Positions 47,677 to 59,447 of a stretch of 64,000 nt of DNA are shown piece after piece. Position numbers and translations under genes: made by a program. Where the stretch lies: assembly GCF_958298935.1 (NCBI RefSeq), contig NC_084924.1, forward strand, positions 23,347,819 to 23,411,818. Direction: 5' to 3'. Within the stretch, counting starts at the first letter, position 1. Every line of letters starts with the position of its first letter. This DNA comes from Phragmites australis (Eukaryota > Streptophyta > Magnoliopsida > Poales > Poaceae). The notes under the pieces were generated by a model. That model saw nothing but the letters and a program-made list of their open reading frames with translations, did no database searches and was not told the DNA's origin.

Positions 47677-48989
47677 AGTCCTTGGGTCGTTGGGGATTTG
47701 GAGACTTGGCATATAAGATGAAGTAAAGGTTCAAGCAAAGAAGCCAAGTGTAAAAAATTAGGCGTATTGATAAAGATTATAATCATCAAATATTCAAATC
47801 CCCATCCAAAGGTAAAAGAGGTAACTGTAGCTAAAATTTTTGTTCATGCAATTTGTTTTGCATCTAGTACCTTTGTCTTGTCTAGAATTGCATGTGCATA
47901 TGTCAATCTATTGCAATGCCTAGTATAGTTTTATTATATGGTAGGTTGCTTGTATTTTTCTCTAATTCATGAGCAACCAACATGGTATATTAGTTGCAGG
48001 TTCTTTACATGGTATATTTTTTCAATTGATATTCTTTATGTGCTCTGAGTGCAATCTATATGATAAATTTCTTATTGTTATCAATGATAAGTGCATGTCT
48101 TTCACAAGTATTCGACACTTGTATATATATATTTAGGGGAGCATATCCTATGGGTTGTGATTTTAATACTAACATATGTTTCAAGTAATATCCTTTGTAG
48201 TATCATGGAGTAATATTTATGTCCCTGAAGATTTGCAATGCTTATTTATCTATTGGTATCATTGTCAATTCATTTGATCATTTAAGCTAAGTCCATACAT
48301 AATATGACTTAAACTTCCTTTCTTGACATATTGTCTAGTTGTGCATATATTTTACTCTCATCATATGTATGCACACATATAAGGGGAGTTTAGACTATAT
48401 TATATGATTTTCATGAATTATGATCTATATTCTTCTATTTGAATTGGTATTCACATAACCATTTCATTTGGATTCCTACACGTGATATCATCTTATTGGA
48501 TATGGTTCATGAAGATCTCTTCTAAGTGCTCTAACGTTTTCCTTTGAGTTCAACATGTATTTCTAGCCTTTTTGAGATTGTTGAGAGAGAGAGAGAGAGA
48601 GAGAATTTTGATGATCAAAACAAGATGCAAGTTGCAAGATGGCATGCTTATGAGAGAATAAGCAAGGAAGCAAGATGTTCAGGGATGCCAAAATTGACAA
48701 AGAGGGAGGAAAAGGAGCTTTTGCATGGGTTGATCCATGGAGATAGTGGCGATAGCGGGAAAATCATCCCTATGGCAGCCACAACAATAATGGGACAAAA
48801 TGAAGGTAATAAGATGGTATGATAAAGATACGATGTTTTCTTTACAATTGCTATCATTGTTTGTTCTTACTATGCATCGAAACAAGTAGGTAAGGTCTTG
48901 CGTCTTTTTTATTTGGCTTTCAATTGGTATGTTTTAGTATTTGGCTCTTGCTTTAGTTGTGTTGTTATTAATCACAAAAAATGAGAGAT
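47677..48989 (+). other. 3' non-coding region of element B
   Basis: No coding similarity. It is collinear with element A (15300-16550) and element C (59470-60690). It contains several CAATTGGTAT-type motifs and a (GA) microsatellite of about 11 units at 48583-48604. A purine-rich stretch AAAAAATGAGAGAT lies just before the LTR at 48990 as polypurine tract. Confidence 0.7.
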
Positions 48990-49438
48990 TGTAGCGACTA
49001 TAGTCTTCTTAGGGCATGTATGTGATTTTGATGATTAATGATAACTTAGTTAATGAGACTAATATTGATCAAATATATACTTTAATAAGTCTCATAGATG
49101 CAATAAAAGAGAAGTCACTAAAGCTGAGACAAAAAGATGAATGAATTGAACTTGTTCCATGAATTTTGATGTGATCAAATAGGATGAATTTCTATAAAAT
49201 CATGTAATGTTCTTCGTAAGTTTTTTATAGAGTCCGAGATAATCAAAATTAGAGTTTGAAGCGAAAAGTTATACCCTAAATACGAATTGCTAATTGGCTG
49301 AAAATATACATAGCGGATATTTCGGTGTGTACAATTTGAAGAGCAGAGGATAATTTAACGTTCACAAAAATGAACACGCCGAATAAGTTTTAAGTGTTAT
49401 AATTCACACACACTCTTGAAATATCACCAATCCTTTCA
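48990..49438 (+). repeat. 3' LTR of element B, shortened
   Basis: Begins TGTAGCGACTATAGTC and ends ATCCTTTCA, like the 5' LTR end at 45621. At 449 bp it is far shorter than the 1.7-kb LTRs of elements A and C, so the central part with the CCGG half-sites has been lost. Confidence 0.75.
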
Positions 49439-51770
49439 ACCCTCTATTTTGGCTACCCCGTGAGAAGGAAAAAAAAAATAGAAATGAAGCAAGTTCGTTT
49501 GAGAATAGAAAAAATTATAAAACCCCACTTGCAAGTTAGGGGAGTTCTCTAATACATATCCGCATCTCTTTTTTATGACCTGACACCTGTAAAATTTATG
49601 TGTTTTTTAAATCCATAATGTGTCCGTCGATCAACTGACTGGCTGTTGTGTAGCCTCCGAGCGTGACTCGACTAGTCCAGCATAGCATCTGGAGGTAGTA
49701 GAGATGCTCCAGACACAACAAATTATAATAGAGCTCAATCAAGTGAAAAGATGGTGTTCGGTTTTAGGGAGGATGGACAAATCTGGATGGTAGCCACATC
49801 AAACTCTGAGAAAATTCGTAGGTGAGCTAAGGGTCAACGGGCACAAGGGTGAGTTTGAAGACGCATAAAACTTACATTTGCTAGACCATAAGGAATTAAT
49901 AAGCATGTGATTATTTGAAAAACCCTGACTTACAGGTTGGTTTTTGTAATTTTTCATTTTTAAAGTCTTAGAACAAGGGTGAATCCTCGAAGGAAAAAAG
50001 CGCGAATTCGCGCTTTAAAAAAAACAAACCGTGCTGGTCAATACTTTATGTCCTCTACAGTCATGCCTTTTTTGTGTGATAGTTTGGTCTTGCCGTGATC
50101 TTTGGGGTCGCTTTGCATTTTTGCAGGCTCGCAGCACGTTGTCCATGTCGGGTAGAGTACATCGTACTGGAGGATAAAGGACTGGCTGCAGAATGGATTC
50201 GTTCACAGGACCGAATATAAAGAATCAGACGACTTTGAATTTCCAAGTGGACCCGCCGAGGACGCAGAAGAAAAGAACGCCAACTCCACGGCAGGAACCC
50301 GCTCGCTGGAAAATAGATGTCCACCTGACCAATCTACATGGTCACTATTTACTCTATCTGAATATCCAAATCCATCACTTAATTAATCTATAAAAAATCC
50401 ATCCCTTCATTTTAGAAATGGTGCGCATAGAATGAATTTCTATTTTTTTGCTCTATACTCATATATTTGGGCTAGTTCTGTCTTCCAATTTGTTGATCCG
50501 TAGGTGTCAACTACACTAGAGCTCATCTCTAGAGACCTTGAAAAATAAAGAGCCCGGAGGTACAATATTGGTAATACAAAACCAATAAATTACATGAATG
50601 AGAACTAAAATAGCAATGAATTTCGGTTCAAAGGAAAATAACAATTCGGTGGCCTCTAGATGTGATTTAGCACTACTCACTAATCCACTAAACAGCTAAA
50701 GTATATATCTCGGTCCTCTCATGAAAAATAAACATTGCAAAATTACTGAAACGTTGGTGTTGAAACCAATTTCTGGTTGCGAAAGGAAATTGTCCTTGGG
50801 TTGGATGCAGTTTTGTAAGGCCTAGTCCTGTAGCCCGGCCATCGACCGTATGTCCGTATGAAGTTCGATCTGGGTTACCGGTCGGAATGACGAGTCACCA
50901 TTTGGCCTACATTTATACTTTTTTTTTTGTATAGTACGTGCGAAAATTCATGTGTGGACTCTATACTTGCCCACTAGATAGTTGTAAATTTGTAATTACA
51001 TATAAGTACACAAGAGCATCGGGAAGATCTTATTATATTTATTATATTATGATATTATGTGGCAAAGCTTTTAGATGAAAATGTCCTTAGATACGCTACA
51101 CTACTATACATATGGTCATCTCAGACAACCTGAAAACCCTCATTTTAGGCGATTCTCAAGCCATCACGGATTGTGTGTTAATGACTAGACGGGTTTAGAA
51201 CTATCTGGAATAACTAGTATCCTAAACGCTTCTAGTCTGAACCCCGTGAGAGAGACAATTTTCTAGAAAAAGCAGCACTTGCACACATAAAATCAGCCAA
51301 AAAAAAAAAAAACCCAAAAGCCACATACATGGTCGTGTGGTTGCAAGGACTTAAATCCATAACCTCTTACACGGTGCAAATTCTCCTAACCTTCACCTAA
51401 CGTAGTTTTCTAGCTAACTACATTAAGACATGTATTTTTTGACCCTTGCTATCCGAATTGTTCAACATTTACCTAGGCATTTCGATGACTTCAAATGACA
51501 AAGTTGATGACTACAAAGTTTTAGATCTCATCATGAGCAATAATTTTTATATGAAGTTTTTTCACCGGACTCCATATTAATATATTATGGATTTCCCAAT
51601 GCCTCACTACAAATACACAAACATACACTTGTTTTCCCCCTCTTTCATCATGAACCGACTTAAGCATTACATATATTATTATTTTACCATGTAATTACTA
51701 TAGTTTTGGCTGATCCTTTATCTAACAAATATTTTGTATTATTGCATGATTCACCACCAACTTGTATATT
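49439..51770. other. Intergenic sequence without recognisable gene
   Basis: No conserved domain on either strand; the minus frame 50061-50324 has none. Two items stand out: a perfect 20-bp palindrome around GCGCGAATTCGCGC at 49997-50016, and a diverged copy (about 51500-51575) of the tandem unit that fills 51771-52312. Confidence 0.45.
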
Positions 51771-52312
51771 TCATTGCATATAAAAAGTTGTCAACTATAA
51801 AGTTATAGATATCTTTGAGAGCTACAATTTTCATATAAATATTTTTTATATGTATCAAATACCATTGGATCATTGCATATAAAAAAGTTGTCAACTACAA
51901 AGCCACATATCTATTTGAACCAATGTCATTAGATCATCGAATAAAAAAATTGCCAACTACAAAGTTGTAGATATCTTCGAGAGCTACAATTTTCATATAG
52001 ATATTTTTGTATACCTGTCCAATACCATTAGATCATTGCGTATAAAAAAGTTGTCAACTACAAAGTCGCATATCTATTTGAGACCTACAATTTCATATCA
52101 ATATTTTCATATATGTAACCAATACAGTTAGATCATTGCACATAAAAAGTTATCAGCTATAAAGTTATATCTCATCAGGAGCTACAATTTTCATATAAAT
52201 ATTTTCACATGTCTATCCAATGCTATTAGATCATTGCATATAAAAAAGTTTTAACCACAAAGTTGTAGATCTCTTGGATAGCTACAATTTTCATATAATA
52301 TTTCATTCATAC
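51771..52312. repeat. Tandem repeat, about 98-bp unit, six copies
   Basis: Units start near 51771, 51868, 51932, 52031, 52131 and 52229. Each has GATCATTGCATATAAAAA, then GTCAACTACAAAGTTGTAGAT and GAGCTACAATTTTCATATA. The second unit is shortened to about 64 bp. Divergence between units is moderate. The array ends shortly before the gypsy element's LTR. Confidence 0.82.
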
Positions 52313-52339
52313 AACTTCTTATACAAAGTTGACCACTTA

Positions 52340-52858
52340 ACCACTTGATGATGACTATTGGATAACTACTATATCTGGGCATCCCAGGGTTTCCCGTAAT
52401 TCTAGGGGCATATCTCTATCTTCGGGAATGGGATCCCTGGATGAAAAGAAAACTACCCATAGGTATCTAGGACATCCTGTAAATAGAAATGTTTATCTCA
52501 AAGAATGGGAAGTAAAACCCTAGAGGACGTACGACGCTCCCTATATATGCGGAGCCTGGGGCCCTTGCGGAGGGCAAGACTTAAAGAGCCAAACAAGCCA
52601 TTAGAAGTCACGCAAGCCATAAGACACCTAAAACCGAACAAGGAAGTCGCCTACTAAGTTTAGATCCATCTAGGCTAGCCACACTCCCCTGTAACAGGCT
52701 CAAATCAATACAAGACTAACATGACGTAGGGTTATTATCCTCAAGGAGGCATGAACCTGTAAAAAAACCCTTATGTTCTCCTACAATTCGTCTACTCAAA
52801 GCATCCCATACTTCTCTAATAAGTTTGTAAGATCGTCGGTTCACAAATCGTCGATAGT
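52340..52858 (+). repeat. 5' LTR of the gypsy element (left boundary uncertain)
   Basis: Identified by the downstream primer site and by the promoter-like CTATATATGCGG at 52541-52552. Without a 3' copy the left end cannot be fixed; TG at about 52345-52355 is possible. Confidence 0.5.
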
Positions 52859-52878
52859 TGGCGCCGTCTGTAGGGATC

Positions 52879-54720
52879 ATGGCAATAGGCGTTGAAGTGT
52901 CTACATGGAACATGCCGTCGGCGTCACCCAAGCCTTCTCTGAGGACTGGTTTTTCGGATGAGAGGTTCTATGACAACTTTACCCCTCTTCCCAGTGAGCC
53001 GATGACTAATCAGGTGAATTTTGACGATGAACTTTCCGGTGACAATTCAAGCGACAAGGTAAGTTGATTTATGGATCAATGTGCCAAAGATTATAGCATT
53101 CCAAAACAATTGTGAATCTCCAATTCACAGCAAGTCGGGATCTATCTCTGCAGCTTCTGACAACATGTATTATCAAGATACTAATCTGGAGCATTCCGAT
53201 GAAAAATCCATGTTGGATCTAGACAGTTCCTCTAGCAGAGGTTACCCCTGAGAAATCTTCACTATCGGAGACAGGGTTGACAGTGTGGGCAATCAAGATG
53301 ACAACCCTACAAATGAACAGGCCCCTCCGACTCTGGGTGCGTGTAATGGTCAGAACCAGATGAGCACACCTCCTTAGATCCTTAACATAGCACCGGTTTT
53401 ACCATCTCCCAACCATCAGCAGGGGGTTGAGCGCTTCAGATCTGCGTCCGCTAAGAGAATTCTTCTACAACAAGCCATCATGCGTCCTCCAACCACAGAT
53501 CTAGCGACCCCGGCCAATAAGGATTGGATGAACTCAGCCATAGACTAGACAAAAGAGGTCCTCATCCAGACCGGGAATGCTCATCTAGCCTTAGCCATGA
53601 ATAGTGCTAATCAGGGTAGATCACGTAATCTCCCATCATAAGATGAATCAGACTTGGAGGAGCATTACCCCTGGAACAAGGCTTCCTGGGATGGCAACTG
53701 AGCGAGCAACCGCCATCGAGCCTTGTCAATCAATGGTCACCCGATTAGTGACTTGCGTGAGGTCATCGACGACCGGTGAAGACAGTCGAGGACCTTCGAG
53801 GGGGCATCGTCTACCTCTCAGCAATCCAATCTGGGGTGTCTCGACATCGATCAAATCGGGACCGATCTCCGATCCCCGTGGGAAAAACACCTAAGACTGT
53901 TGGAACCAAGCAGTGCACCATCAACAGATGCCTGGCCTTCTCTCCAGATTTATGAAATGTAAGCTAACTAGCAAGGTTCCCCCCTGGGATGATCGAGAAA
54001 TACAATGGAAGCACAAAACATATTGAGTTTCTTCAGATCTATACTACTGCCATCCAAGTGGCTGGTGGGGATTATAAGGTAATGGAGAATTACTTCCCTA
54101 CAACCCTTGAAGGGTAGCCAGGACATGGTTGACCAACCTATCAGCGGGGACAATATACTTGTGGGAGTAGCTTTGCAATATATTTCGAGCCAACTTCCAG
54201 GTTACATACGTTTGTCCCGATATGAAAAATGATCTCTATCATTGAGAGCATATGGGGAACGAAACCATGCGCTAATTTGTATGCCGGTTCAACAACATTT
54301 GGAACATTTCCAAGGTTAGCAACTACAACGTCATACATGCATTTACTCGGGGGGTCAAGAGCCAGAGATGTGTTGAAGACATCACCATCAAGGAGCCTCA
54401 GATGGTTAATGAGCTCATGAAGATCGTCGATGAGTCTGCCAAGGCTAAAGATGCACTCCTCTTAGCCAAGGAGAAAACCTAGGGCATCAAACACCCTTAA
54501 CCCAAGTTTGAAGGTGATAAGGTCAAGGCTAAGTGCAAGAAGAATGCCAAGGGAGGTAAGGGCAAGAAAAATAACTCTAAAGAAGTTTTTGCAGATCTGC
54601 CTGACACCGATCCTGGCAAGCATTCTAGTTCCTCCTGGGGCAAGAACTTTGTACCAGGCTCTGATGAACACGACGACAAGCCTTGGTGCGACCTCCAACA
54701 GACCAACAACCACAACCTCC
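52879..54720 (+). pseudogene. Gypsy gag, heavily decayed
   Basis: Starts at about ATG 52879 (MAIGVEVSTWNMPSASPKP). A low-complexity region comes first. Then the retrotransposon gag core appears in scattered frames: PGLLSRFMKCKLTSKVPPWD at about 53935-53993 and VNELMKIVDESAKAKDALLL at about 54402-54465. A Lys-rich tail with Cys-poor sequence follows. Many stops. Confidence 0.65.
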
Positions 54721-54743
54721 ACGAGTATCATCTCTAGAAGAAG

Positions 54744-57700
54744 ATGGTCAAGACGGAGGTCAAAAAAGTGGCCAAAGGAAAGAAGACCCATGTCATGGCC
54801 CAGAGTAGGGATTCTAGCTCCAGCGGCAGTGAGAATGACATGGATCCAATGTCTTTTCAACCATACGAGAGGACAATCGACTACATGTTCAGTGGTTCCG
54901 CATCCTACAAGTCTAAAAGGAAGTACAAGACAATAGCTCGAGAAGTTCTAGCTTCCATTCCCAAGGGTCGTCAGGCATTAAATGGTCAAACGTCAAGAAT
55001 CTCCTTTAGCCAAGACAATTTCCCTGATAACTTTGTGCAGCTAGGCCGCTTCTCGATAGTGGTTGAGCCTACAATAAATAACTGTAGGGTCACTTGAGTT
55101 CTTATTGATGTAGGGGGTTCCTTGAACATCCTCTTCCCAAAAACGCTCAAAGGGATGTAGATCTTCCGATCTGCTATCATGCCGGCTACTCAAGCCTTCC
55201 ACGATATAGTACCCAGATTTTCGGCCACCCTAATAGCCAGATATCACTCCCCATTACCTTCGGTAAGCCTGACAACTTCTGAATAGAAAATATTCTGTTC
55301 GATGTGGTCAACTACAAGACGGCATGCAATGCCATCTTAGAAAGGCCTACTCTTGCTAAATTCATGGTAACTATGCATTACGCACATCAGTGCATGTAGA
55401 TCCCGGGACCCAAGGGAGTCATTACCTGCCGAGGCTGCTCGAAAGTAGGCCTACACTATGACAAATAGAGTCTGGATCTCCACTCAGCATCAAATTGATA
55501 AGAAGACAAAAAACTCGAGGTCTAAGTCCATCGTGAAGTCTCATGGTGAAGTCAAAGCAGTTCCTACTGTTTGGATCGGCTCCAATTTAGATCCCAAGTA
55601 GGAACTCATACTCATCACCTTCCTCTGGGCAAACACTGATGTATTCATATGTCAACCGTCAAACATGCCCAGGATCCCTAGGGAGGTGATTGAGCACAAA
55701 CTAGCTATCCAGCCCGACGTGAAGCCAGTTAAGCAAAAACTCTGATGGTTCGCGCCGGACTGGAAAGAAGCCATCAAAGAGGAAATTAAAAGGCTTACCA
55801 AGCCAAGTTTATTTGGGAGGTGAATCACCCTGAGTGGTTTACAAACCCCGCACAGTTGAAAAAATAAACAACAAATGGCAAATGTTTGTTGACTTCACCA
55901 ATCTCAACAAAGCCTACCCTAAGGATGCTTTTCCTCTACCATGAATAGATCAGATAGTTGACTCCACCTCAGGCTATGACTATCTAAGCCTTATCGATGC
56001 TTACTCTAGTTGTCACCAAATTAACATGCATCCAGAGGATGAGAGGAATACCTCCTTTAGCACTCCATTTGGAGTCTATTTCTATGTAAAGATGCCCTTT
56101 GAATTGAAGAATGCTAGTGCAACATACCAAAGAGGATTGTAGATAACACTCCATGATCAGATCAGTAGAAATGTTGAGGCATACATCAATGATCCCATCG
56201 TCAACAACTAAAAAGAATGAAAATCTCATCTTTGACTTGCAAGAGACGTTCAACAACATGTGCAAGAATCAAGTCATGCTGATCCCAGAGATGTGCGCGT
56301 TTGGAGTTGATGTGGGGAAACTACTCGGTTACCTGGTGTCCTACCTGGGGATCGAAGTCAATCCTGAGCAGATCAAGGTTATTGAAGAGATGCAACCTGC
56401 CAGGTTAGTGTGAGAAGTTGAAAGACTAACCGGGTGCATAGAATCCCTTAGTCATTTATTTCTCAGCTTGAAGATTGAGGACTTCCCCTTCTTCAAGTTA
56501 CTACAACAACATAATAAGTTTCAGTGGTCAAAAGAGGCAGATGAGGCACTAATAAAAAAAATCTGAAGAGGTATCTTTCTTCCCCCCCCCATGCTAATTG
56601 CTACCAACCCTAAAGAAGATCTACTCTTATACATTTGGCCGGACCACGTGCTGTAAGTGGGGTATTGGTGGTGAAAAGAGAAGTGCAAGATAAATAAGAG
56701 AAAAGCTAGCGACCAGTGTACTACATCATTAAAGTGCTCCATAGTCCTAAAGAACGCTATCCATAAGTGCAGAAGCTACTATATGTTGTACTAATGGCCA
56801 CTCACAATCTGAGATATTACTTGTAGGCTCACAAGATGACCATGCCATCAATATTCCCACTTGGCGAGATCCTGCACAATAGAGATGCAATGAGCTGAAT
56901 CACTAGGGGAATTCGACGTACACTTTGTGCCTCAAACAAAAATCAAGTTGCAAGTACTAACCGACTTCGTGGCTAAATGGATAGAACTCGATCAACCCCA
57001 GGATGACCGTGTCAACTTATCAGACATATGGACTTTATTCTTCGACAGATTGCTAACGCTTCAAGGCACGAGGCTAGGATTATACTGATTCCCCCTATAA
57101 AAGAAAGTCTACAATACACTTTGTATATTGATTTCATGACCATGAATAATGTAGCAGAATATAAGGGTGTGCTCGCTAGACTTCGAGTAGCTCATGCTTT
57201 TGGCATCCATCGCCTGCTTGTGAAATGAGATTCACAGTTAGTGGTGAAGCAAGTTAGTAAGGAGTACCAAACATCGGATAAGACCATGAAAGGCTACATC
57301 GTAGAGGTGAGGAAGCTGGAAATGAAATTTGTCAGACTCGAGGTTAAGTATATCCCATGGAAGGATAACAATATCATCGATAATCTTGCATGACTAGCAT
57401 CCTCACAATCTCCATCACAACCCAGGATTTTCATAGATAAACTCTCGAAGCCGTTTGTGAAATCATTAGATAACACAACTGAAAGAGTGGTAGTCTACGA
57501 GACATATAACCAGCTCAGGGGCTCGCTACAGATCGATGCCCCAAAATGAGTCGTGGGGGAACTCGTGGCTCAGCTCGAAAGCCAGGTTTTGTGGATGGGC
57601 CCAATCTGTAAGTACCTTCAAGATTGAGTTGTGCCCAAGGACAATGCACTTACTAAGCAAAATTTTCATCAATCCAAGATGTATAACTTGGTGGACAACA

Positions 57701-58019
57701 TTTTCTATCGAAGAGACACTCACATAGTACTCATGAAATGCATCTCTTAGAAGCAGGGTAGAGAACTACTAGAGGAAATCCATGGAGGGGGTGTGTGGAG
57801 CTCACACTTCCTTCTGAATCCTGGTCAGAAAGGTATTTAGACAAGGTTTCTATTGGCCCATGACTCTCCTTAATGCGAGCGAGTGAGTTGGTAAAAAAGT
57901 ATACCAGCTATTAATTTCACAGCAGACAAGTACATCAACCCTCTCAAGCCCTACAGACAATCCCCTTGTCATAACCATTCATGGGGGGGGGGGGGCTGAA
58001 TATCCTAGGGCCCTTCCCT
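54744..58019 (+). pseudogene. Gypsy pol: protease, RT, RNase H, integrase start
   Basis: The protease region reads VLIDVGGSLNILFPKTLKG (about 55099-55155); the usual D-G/S-G core is changed to D-V-G-G. RT starts near 55815 (VNHPEWF), with MFVDFTNLNKAYPKDAFPLP (about 55880-55940) and LSLIDAYSSCHQINMHPEDE (about 55984-56043). The catalytic box reads YIND (about 56182-56193) in place of YIDD, so it is disabled even apart from stops. A type-I RNase H with YTLYIDFMTMNNVAEYKGVL (57115-57175) follows. The integrase zinc-binding region is at about 57680-57900, and the core breaks off at 58019. A 9-C run at 56582-56590 and a 13-G run at 57983-57995 shift the frame. Confidence 0.82.
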
Positions 58020-59447
58020 ATACCATGTTGCTACAAAAGTATTCCATCAGATTTTATCATTATTGCATAGTACCATTATCAAGTTCGTAGAGCATTAATC
58101 ATGATTATCATCCCAAAAGCAAGGCTAAGCATCACCTACCCTTCCATAACGCAAAACCATATTAAGGCGACAAGGATGATAAGGGAACACTAGGGTAAAG
58201 CATAACTCTTGGGATTTCCAACAAATTATTAGCATGCATGTTTATAAAATAAAACATTTAAAAACTGGGATAAGTATGTTCCAGAACACAACTTGCCTTC
58301 ACTCGACTCAGTTGGGTCTTTAGAGAAGTATTGTTCTTGAAATCCTTCTAGCTCCTCTAGAACATTGACTAACTGTAAAAACTGCAGACGAAAAACACAA
58401 AGGAAAACATCAAACATAATCAAAACACTTACTGTGGTTGGATGGGTATGATTTTAAAGAAGAAATTTAGATGCAAGAATCATCTAAGTCGGAGTTAAAA
58501 TGAAAGATAATGGCTTTTGGAAGATGGATTAGGCTGAAAAGGAAATGCTGGTTACCAGAGTTATCTTCCTATAGGAAAAGGTTTATTGCGTAATCATCGT
58601 GTCAGACTTGACAACATCATTGTGCAAGGTTCAAGAGGTATAAGGCTGACTAGACTTCACTGATTAGGCTAAAGAGGATGATGTGGTGCTGACTTGGCAT
58701 GCCATGCAAGCATCATCTTGGATTAAAGAAGAGGTGAGCTGAGGTCTATACTCAACCGTCCATGATGGATCAAATAGCTAGAGGTTGCGTTTCTGGGATA
58801 AGGATATTGCCGGTGACTCTGCGTAGTGATGGCAGCTTGGGTTTCGTCGGAGATGGCGATCGGGCACGTGGCCACTGATATTGATGTTGGACTTCAGTGG
58901 TGTTTCAGTGAAACAAGAGAAGCATGGCATAGAATGCAAAAAGGCTAACTCAAAGGTATGGTCGGTCTTGGAAGGGGTCATCCGAGGTTGCAGCAAAACA
59001 ACAACGACTGCTGCTAGGTTTGGTGGTGACTGCGAACAGATGCAGCAATGAAGATGCTCGTGTTCCCGGAGATTGGCTATGAAATTTGAGAAACTGTTTG
59101 AACAGAGACATTCATATATACTGGGAACACAATGCTATAGCATGGCTTTGGGTAGATCATCCCCAGAGAGGAAGACCGATCAACGGAGATGAGATGGGTG
59201 ACAGTTGCGGTATGCTATAGTTGGCAGCTGCATTCTGATTGTGTCACTGTAACACCAGTGAAGGGAACATATGGTTATGTAGAAGACTCCATGGGACATG
59301 TCGTGATGCAAATAGCACATCCATATGGCTTCTGGATTGACGGGGAACGCGACATCAAACTTGGTGCGCGAGTAGAACACGTCCAGAAATCGGACAGTGG
59401 GCATGTCAACCTTGATCCCAACGGTTTGGCTGATATACTGGATGAAT
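58020..59447 (-). repeat. Fragment of the 4-kb LTR-like block, second copy
   Basis: Collinear in the same orientation with about 20310-21770 inside the Helitron, for example GGATTAGACTGAAAAGGAAA-type and GATCGGGCACGTGGCCAC blocks. It begins inside the integrase of the gypsy element and stops at GGCATGG near 59463, where element C starts. Neither LTR end is present. Confidence 0.8.

Larger units (their letters stand above)
45257..49438 (+). mobile_element. Gag-only LTR element B, 5' LTR cut by the copia element
   Basis: The left end is the last 365 bp of a 5' LTR (45257-45621), similar to the 3' end of the LTR at 60707-62392 and ending CCTTTCA. It is followed by the primer site ATTGGTATCAGAGCCG (45622). 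A gag gene (45731-47676) and a long non-coding region lead to the 3' LTR (48990-49438), which starts TGTAGCG. No protease, integrase or RT is present. The copia element borders it at 45256 and removed the rest of its 5' LTR. Confidence 0.8.
52340..58019 (+). mobile_element. Decayed Ty3/gypsy element, right end lost
   Basis: LTR-like region at 52340-52858, with a TATA box (CTATATATG at 52541). The primer site-like TGGCGCCGTCTGTAGGG is at 52859-52875. Gag, protease, RT, RNase H and the start of integrase follow in gypsy order, ending near 58019 within the integrase. No 3' LTR is present. The RNase H region is separated from RT and followed by a second RNase H-like region, reminiscent of Tat-type elements; that lineage call is uncertain. 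Confidence 0.8.

Noticed and set aside
51771..52312. Regularly spaced repeats as a CRISPR-like array
   Set aside because: The repeats are head-to-tail copies of a whole 98-bp unit with no unique spacers, and the DNA is eukaryotic.
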